Assembly (NCBI GenBank): GCA_945787805.1
Contig: CALZID010000003.1
Span: 1-64,000 of the forward strand
Direction of reading: 5' to 3'
Length of the DNA: 64,000 bases
Source of the DNA: an uncultured Clostridia bacterium
GTDB taxonomy: Bacteria; Bacillota; Clostridia; Oscillospirales; Acutalibacteraceae
Position 1 is the first letter of the stretch. Each line of letters opens with the position of its first letter. The notes under the pieces were generated by a model, which was not told the DNA's origin, did not search any database, and saw nothing but the letters and a program-made list of their open reading frames with translations. Shown piece by piece: positions 59,826 to 64,000 of this stretch. The position numbers were made by a program, and so were the translations under genes.

Positions 59826-62186
59826 TTATGACTTTAATGCAATTCCGTCTTTTGCCAAAGCATCAATAATGCTGTTTGCAACATCCATTACTTCTTCTCT
59901 TGTGAGAGTCTTTTCAGGGTGGGAGAAAGTAATTCTTGTTGTGATGGATTTACCGTTTGCGTCACGGTAAGTATCAACAACCTCCACTTTTTTGATAAGT
60001 CCGCATTTTGCATTTTCGATTGCCTTGCCGATTGGAGCAAAGGTATCGCTGACAAATGAAAGGTCAACATCAATTGCGGGGAATTTTGAAGGCTCTTCGT
60101 AGTGAATACCTGCGTCACCGATTTCTGCAAATGCAGGAACATCAATTTCAGCGAATACAACAGAAGCCTTTTTGTCAATTTTTTTAGATACATTTGGATG
60201 TGCAACACCGATTTTACCCAAATTCACACCGTCGCAGGAAATCTCGTTAAGGTTTCTCGGGTGCTCATAAGAAAGAGCAGCGTTTATCGGAGTGAATGTG
60301 AGAGTTTTATGCCTGATGTTGTCAGCCATAACCGAAAGCATTGTTGAAAGCTCAATATAAAGAGCTTCAAGTGACTTTGTCTTGCTGAATAATGTGATGC
60401 AAAGCTTTTTGTGCTCGTCACACATTCCGTCATCCTTTAATCCGTCAACAATTCTGCCGATTTCAAAAATACCGAAATCAGGGGCAAAATTTGCGTTGGA
60501 TTTCACTTGACAAAGCTGTGTCGGGATAATTGATTTACGGATTGTTTCAATGTTGGGGTTTGTAGCATTTTGAAGCTTGATATTATCTTCAATACCGATG
60601 CCCAATGCTTTATATTCATCATAGTATTGCCATACATAAGAATGAACCTCGTGAAGTGAATAGCGGTGAACAAGAATGTCTTTGATTCTGTCTTCAACTG
60701 TCTTTTCTGCATGTGCACGAACAGGGTATAGCGGAGCAGAAGCTGTGTGAATATCAAAGTTATCATAGCCGTAAATTCTTGTGATTTCTTCAACAATGTC
60801 AGCTTTTATGGTAACATCCTTTGTCGCTCTCCAGCTGGGCACTTCAACCGTGAACTTATCGCCGTTATTCGAAGCCTTGAAGCCGAGTGAATTAAGAGTG
60901 TTCACAATGGTATCGTTACCGATTTCAATGCCGGTGTATTTGTCGATAAAAGCCTTGTCAAAGTCAAGAGTAACTTGCGGATATTTATAAGCATATTCAT
61001 CTGTAAGTGCTGAAACAACCTTTGCATTCTCATCAATATCGGTAAGAAGCTTTACAAATCTTGCAATGGCGGGAACAGTCATTTCGGGGTCAAGGCACTT
61101 TTCATAACGCATTGAAGCGTCGGTACGATGTGCAAGACGGACTGTGGATTTACGGATGGACGCCGCATTGAATGTTGCAGATTCAAGAGTGAGAGTAGTT
61201 GTATCTTCAACAATTTCACTGTCAAGTCCGCCCATAATACCCGCAATAGCAACGGGAGTATTGCCGTTGCAAATCATAAGAGTATTTTCGTCAATATTTC
61301 TGTCAATTCCGTCAAGGGTTTGGAATGTGAAAGGAGTGTCAAATCTCTTAATTCTGATTTTTTCAACCTTGCGTGAGTCAAAAGCGTGCATGGGTTGACC
61401 CATTTCGAGCATAAGATAGTTTGTAAGGTCGGCAAGAAGATTGATACCACGCATTCCGCAATAATAAAGACGGATTCTCATATTAACGGGGCTTATATTC
61501 TTTGTAATGTTTTCAACCTGTAAGCAAGAATAACGCTGACAAAGGTCATCTTCGATTTTAAGGTCAACCTTCGGAAGCTTGTCATATTGTGATAAATCAA
61601 CCTGTGGAATAGGCTTTAACTCTCTGCCTGCCAAGGATGCAAATTCACGGGCAATTCCGTAATGTCCCCAAAGGTCGGGACGGTTGGTAAGGGACTTGTT
61701 ATCAACTTCAAAAACAATATCGTCGATTTCATAAATATCTTTAAGGTCAGTGCCGTTTTTAACATCATCGGTAATATCCATAATGCCCGAATTGTCGTCG
61801 CTGATGCCGATTTCTTTTTCAGAACAGCACATACCGTTTGACATAAATCCCGCAAGGGGACGGGGAGCAATCTCAATTTCGCCTAATTTTGCACCGACTT
61901 TTGCAAATGCAGTCTTCATACCGAGACGAACATTAGGTGCACCGCAAACTACATCAACTAATTCTGCTTCACCGATATCAACCTTGAGAAGGTGGAGCTT
62001 TTCTGATTTCGGGTGGTCTTGAATATCTTTGATTTCAGCAACAACGATACCTGAAAAATCGCTGCCCTTTAAGAAAATCTCATTTTCAACTTCTGCGGTT
62101 GAAAGTGAAAATCTGCGGATTAAGTCCATTTTGTCAAGTCCCGAAAGGTCAACGAAATCACTAATCCAGTTCATTGATAAAAACAT
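59826..62186 (-). CDS. pheT: Phenylalanyl-tRNA synthetase beta subunit
   Basis: A 786-aa beta subunit: N-terminal tRNA-binding (EMAP-like) domain (HPKSEKLHLLKVDIG), B3/B4 editing domain, B5 and the C-terminal anticodon-binding FDX-ACB domain (ITTRITFSHPEKTLTREE). Full length. It begins 17 bases after pheS, and both are under the T-box at 63.3-63.55 kb. Confidence 0.96.
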   Translation of the reverse strand: MFLSMNWISDFVDLSGLDKMDLIRRFSLSTAEVENEIFLKGSDFSGIVVAEIKDIQDHPKSEKLHLLKVDIGEAELVDVVCGAPNVRLGMKTAFAKVGAKLGEIEIAPRPLAGFMSNGMCCSEKEIGISDDNSGIMDITDDVKNGTDLKDIYEIDDIVFEVDNKSLTNRPDLWGHYGIAREFASLAGRELKPIPQVDLSQYDKLPKVDLKIEDDLCQRYSCLQVENITKNISPVNMRIRLYYCGMRGINLLADLTNYLMLEMGQPMHAFDSRKVEKIRIKRFDTPFTFQTLDGIDRNIDENTLMICNGNTPVAIAGIMGGLDSEIVEDTTTLTLESATFNAASIRKSTVRLAHRTDASMRYEKCLDPEMTVPAIARFVKLLTDIDENAKVVSALTDEYAYKYPQVTLDFDKAFIDKYTGIEIGNDTIVNTLNSLGFKASNNGDKFTVEVPSWRATKDVTIKADIVEEITRIYGYDNFDIHTASAPLYPVRAHAEKTVEDRIKDILVHRYSLHEVHSYVWQYYDEYKALGIGIEDNIKLQNATNPNIETIRKSIIPTQLCQVKSNANFAPDFGIFEIGRIVDGLKDDGMCDEHKKLCITLFSKTKSLEALYIELSTMLSVMADNIRHKTLTFTPINAALSYEHPRNLNEISCDGVNLGKIGVAHPNVSKKIDKKASVVFAEIDVPAFAEIGDAGIHYEEPSKFPAIDVDLSFVSDTFAPIGKAIENAKCGLIKKVEVVDTYRDANGKSITTRITFSHPEKTLTREEVMDVANSIIDALAKDGIALKS

Positions 62187-62203
62187 ATTTTACTCCTCCT
62201 TCC

Positions 62204-63259
62204 TTAATTTTCGTCGTCTGTAAACTGTGAAAGTGCTTTAAGACTGCCACTGTTTAAATCACGAATATCTTTAACACCGTATTTCATCATTGCAAGTCTT
62301 GTAAGACCGAGACCGAATGCAAAACCCGTGTATTCTTCGGGGTCAATTCCGCCGGCTTTAAGCACTTCGGGGTGAATCATACCGCATGGGCAAAGCTCAA
62401 GCCAACCGCTGTGCTTGCATGAAGGACAACCCTCGCCGCCACAGATAAGACAACTGATGTCAAGCTCAAAGCCCGGTTCAACGAATGGGAAAAATCCCGG
62501 ACGAAGTCTGACTTTAATATCTTTTTGGAAAACTTCCGAAAGCATTGTTTTCATAAAGTAAATAAGGTTAGAAATTGAAATGTCCTTATCCACCATAACG
62601 CCTTCCATTTGGAAGAATGTGTTTTCGTGACATGCGTCGGTAGCTTCGTTTCTGAAACAACGGCCTGGGAAAATTGCCTTAATGGGCACACCGTCATTTA
62701 CAAGTGCATCTTTATACTTTTTGTAAATAGCATTCTGTGCCGCAGATGTCTGCGACTTTAAGAGCTGGCCGTTTTCGAGATAATATGTGTCCTGCATATC
62801 ACGGGCAGGGTGGTCCTTGGGAATGTTCAGTGACTCAAAACATTCATAGTCGGTTACAACTTCACTGTAATCTTCAACGGTAAAGCCCATTGACTTGAAA
62901 ATTGTTTCGCATTGACGCTGAACCAATGTAATAGGATGATACGAACCGCGAGTTAAGTTTGCGGGAACGGAAATATCAAAAACAGGTGTGCTTTCGATTT
63001 CTTTTTTTAACTCAAGCTCTTTAATTTCTTTGATTTTTTCTGCAATTTTCTGTTCAACAAATGCTCTGACTTCGTTGACAACCTGACCCATAACAGGTCT
63101 TTCTTCTGCTGAAAGTGAGCCCATCATTTTAAGAATTGATGTGAGTTCACCTTTTTTACCGAGTAACTGCACTCTGAAATTTTCAAGTTCAATCAGGTCG
63201 GTAATAGCACTGAGTTCAGCTTCCGCTTTAGTGCGGATAGCCTCAAGCTTTTCTTTCAT
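62204..63259 (-). CDS. pheS: Phenylalanyl-tRNA synthetase alpha subunit
   Basis: A 351-aa class II synthetase subunit: coiled-coil N-terminus, motif 2 region FRNEATDACHENTFFQMEG and motif 3 FAFGLGLTRLAMMKYG. A Cys-rich insertion, SCLICGGEGCPSCKHSGW then LCPCG, forms a likely zinc knuckle as in some other bacteria. ATG 63259 with AAAGGA upstream is chosen; the frame stays open to 63379 through the T-box antiterminator, which cannot be coding. Confidence 0.95.
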   Translation of the reverse strand: MKEKLEAIRTKAEAELSAITDLIELENFRVQLLGKKGELTSILKMMGSLSAEERPVMGQVVNEVRAFVEQKIAEKIKEIKELELKKEIESTPVFDISVPANLTRGSYHPITLVQRQCETIFKSMGFTVEDYSEVVTDYECFESLNIPKDHPARDMQDTYYLENGQLLKSQTSAAQNAIYKKYKDALVNDGVPIKAIFPGRCFRNEATDACHENTFFQMEGVMVDKDISISNLIYFMKTMLSEVFQKDIKVRLRPGFFPFVEPGFELDISCLICGGEGCPSCKHSGWLELCPCGMIHPEVLKAGGIDPEEYTGFAFGLGLTRLAMMKYGVKDIRDLNSGSLKALSQFTDDEN

Positions 63260-63550
63260 AGTCTTCAATCCTTTTCTAATATGATAATCGGAAACAGGGA
63301 ATAAAAAATCCCATACGAAAAATCGTATGGGACGAATAAAATCCGCGGTACCACCCAAATTTTTGCAAAAAGCAAACACTTCCGTATTCTGTAACGGGAA
63401 TAAACCGTCTTTACCTACTACTATTTCAATAAAGCCACTCCAAAGGGAACTTCAATTAAGCTTTCGACTTTTGTGCTTTCAGCCGTGGCACAATTCTCTG
63501 TTAAGGTTAATCACTTAATTTACTTTCTTTTTCATTGTGTTTTTTATATC
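63260..63550 (-). promoter_or_regulatory. T-box riboswitch (tRNA-Phe sensing) for pheST
   Basis: The minus-strand leader carries the hallmark T-box sequence GGGTGGTACCGCG (63344-63356) followed by the terminator CCCATACGA/TCGTATGGG with a T-run (63308-63334). A GTAGTAGGTAAAGACGG segment upstream is part of stem I-like structure. A Phe codon UUC (63447-63449, in GAAGTTCCC) is the best specifier candidate. Uncharged tRNA-Phe would promote read-through into pheST. Confidence 0.92.
63308..63334 (-). terminator. T-box conditional terminator
   Basis: Perfect stem CCCATACGA/TCGTATGGG and T-run, directly after the T-box antiterminator motif. Confidence 0.88.
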
Positions 63551-63556
63551 TTAGAA

Positions 63557-63585
63557 ATTATATCAAAACATTTTGTTTAAGTCAA
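63557..63585 (-). promoter_or_regulatory. pheST promoter
   Basis: TTGACT (63580-63585), 17 bp, TATAAT (63557-63562) on the minus strand, just upstream of the T-box leader. Confidence 0.8.
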
Positions 63586-63600
63586 TACTTATTATATAAC

Positions 63601-63631
63601 AAAAACTCTCACTTTCGGGTGAGAGTTTTTT
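63601..63631 (-). terminator. Terminator of the surface-protein gene
   Basis: AAAAACTCTCAC/GTGAGAGTTTTT with a TTTCGG-type loop, right after the gene's stop codon. Confidence 0.85.
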
Positions 63632-63645
63632 GATATAGGTTTAAA

Positions 63646-64000
63646 TTATAAATCTTCTCTGCGGCGTTTGATTACTGCTGCTGTTGCGATGAAATATGCA
63701 ACCATAAAAGCGATAGCGCCAACCGTTGCAATAAAAACAGTATTTCTCAATTCGGCAGAACCGTTTGTAATGTCATCAATAATGCTGCCGTTAGAACCGT
63801 TGCTGTTGGCAATTATGCTCTCCGTACCGTCAATTACCGTGCCGTCAGGGAGTGTAATAACCTTTGAAATTGCAAATTGGTCAACTCTTGTTTCTTTACC
63901 GTTTTCAACGCTGTATGTATCAAAGAAAAGATTGCCGCCGTCAATTTGAATGTGTGAATATGACGGAACTTCTAAATAAAGAACTGTTTCACCGTCGGGA
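63646..64000 (-). CDS. C-terminal end of a membrane-anchored surface protein (5' part beyond window)
   Basis: The 117-residue end of a minus-strand gene that enters from the right edge. It begins in PDGETVLYLEVPSYSHIQIDG, passes an Asn/Ser/Gly-rich linker and ends with one hydrophobic helix (TVFIATVGAIAFMVAYFIA) followed by KRRREDL. That is a typical C-terminal membrane anchor with positive stop-transfer tail, not an LPXTG sortase signal. The extracellular part is outside the window, so no function is offered. Confidence 0.7.
   Translation of the reverse strand, partial: PDGETVLYLEVPSYSHIQIDGGNLFFDTYSVENGKETRVDQFAISKVITLPDGTVIDGTESIIANSNGSNGSIIDDITNGSAELRNTVFIATVGAIAFMVAYFIATAAVIKRRREDL

Noticed and set aside
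63668-63949. 93-codon plus-strand frame at the right edge
   Set aside because: It is antisense to the surface-protein C-terminus, which has a clear membrane anchor, basic tail, stop and terminator on the minus strand.

Overview
The window looks like the chromosome of an anaerobic, fermentative gut-type Clostridia, probably Oscillospiraceae/Ruminococcaceae-like. The evidence is moderately low GC, strong AGGAGG-type ribosome binding sites, a CtsR-McsA-McsB-ClpC operon, a T-box, MrnC, YitT, IreB and PdxR homologues, pyruvate:ferredoxin oxidoreductase and a multisubunit [FeFe] hydrogenase. Species cannot be assigned from the sequence alone. Only one RNA gene (tRNA-Gln) was found; there is no rRNA, CRISPR array or prophage.

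Layout. 1-3.4 kb: end of an unknown gene, then a copper operon (csoR, copA with a second HMA domain fused at its C-terminus) behind a CsoR operator, followed by a 241-bp non-coding repeat. 3.4-5.4 kb: metA, a damaged REP-associated transposase and a Nudix hydrolase. 5.5-11.4 kb (minus): obgE-mrnC-yitT-lepA-proXp-hemW. 11.8 kb: a small membrane protein behind LexA-like boxes. 12.2-14.84 kb (minus): metY-cysK preceded by a Met/Cys-rich leader peptide and an attenuator. 14.9-18.3 kb: radical SAM gene, ECF S component and pyridoxamine kinase, divergent from a MocR/PdxR regulator. 18.5-23.5 kb: electron-bifurcating [FeFe] hydrogenase operon. 23.6-31.1 kb: MltG-like lipoprotein, XRE regulator, PFOR, CNNM/CorC protein, queH. 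31.1-31.8 kb: block of dispersed repeats. 31.8-41.3 kb: GPH transporter, trmB, aldo/keto reductase, and a tight minus-strand operon (dTMP kinase-like, DUF2156, GNAT, DJ-1, 5-FTHF cyclo-ligase, mltG, U32). 41.5-47.5 kb: two-domain ThyX-like protein, amidase, GH110-like protein, tRNA-Gln followed by two hairpin-array modules, and a GH43 enzyme. 47.8-57.3 kb: hflX, a Cys-rich 47-aa membrane protein, galM, dnaD-dnaI, ctsR-mcsA-mcsB-clpC. 57.4-64 kb: YjdF-like membrane protein, phosphoribosyltransferase, ireB, a second copy of the 241-bp repeat, T-box-pheS-pheT and the C-terminal end of a membrane-anchored surface protein.

How it fits together. MetA (with Glu111, the acetyl-CoA type), MetY and CysK make a sulfur amino-acid route. 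metY-cysK appears to be controlled by ribosome-mediated attenuation on a leader peptide with 8 Met and 4 Cys in 39 residues, rather than by an S-box or T-box. PFOR makes reduced ferredoxin, which the HydABC-type hydrogenase can reoxidise together with NADH to give H2. The PdxR/PdxK/S-component genes form a vitamin B6 salvage unit.

Most interesting items: the Met/Cys leader-peptide attenuator at 14.58-14.76 kb; the paired hairpin arrays after tRNA-Gln, each ending in a ready-made promoter; a probable SOS-controlled 80-aa membrane protein; CopA with an internal ribosome binding site that could release a CopZ-like chaperone; and several non-coding repeat families, including one inside a REP-associated transposase.
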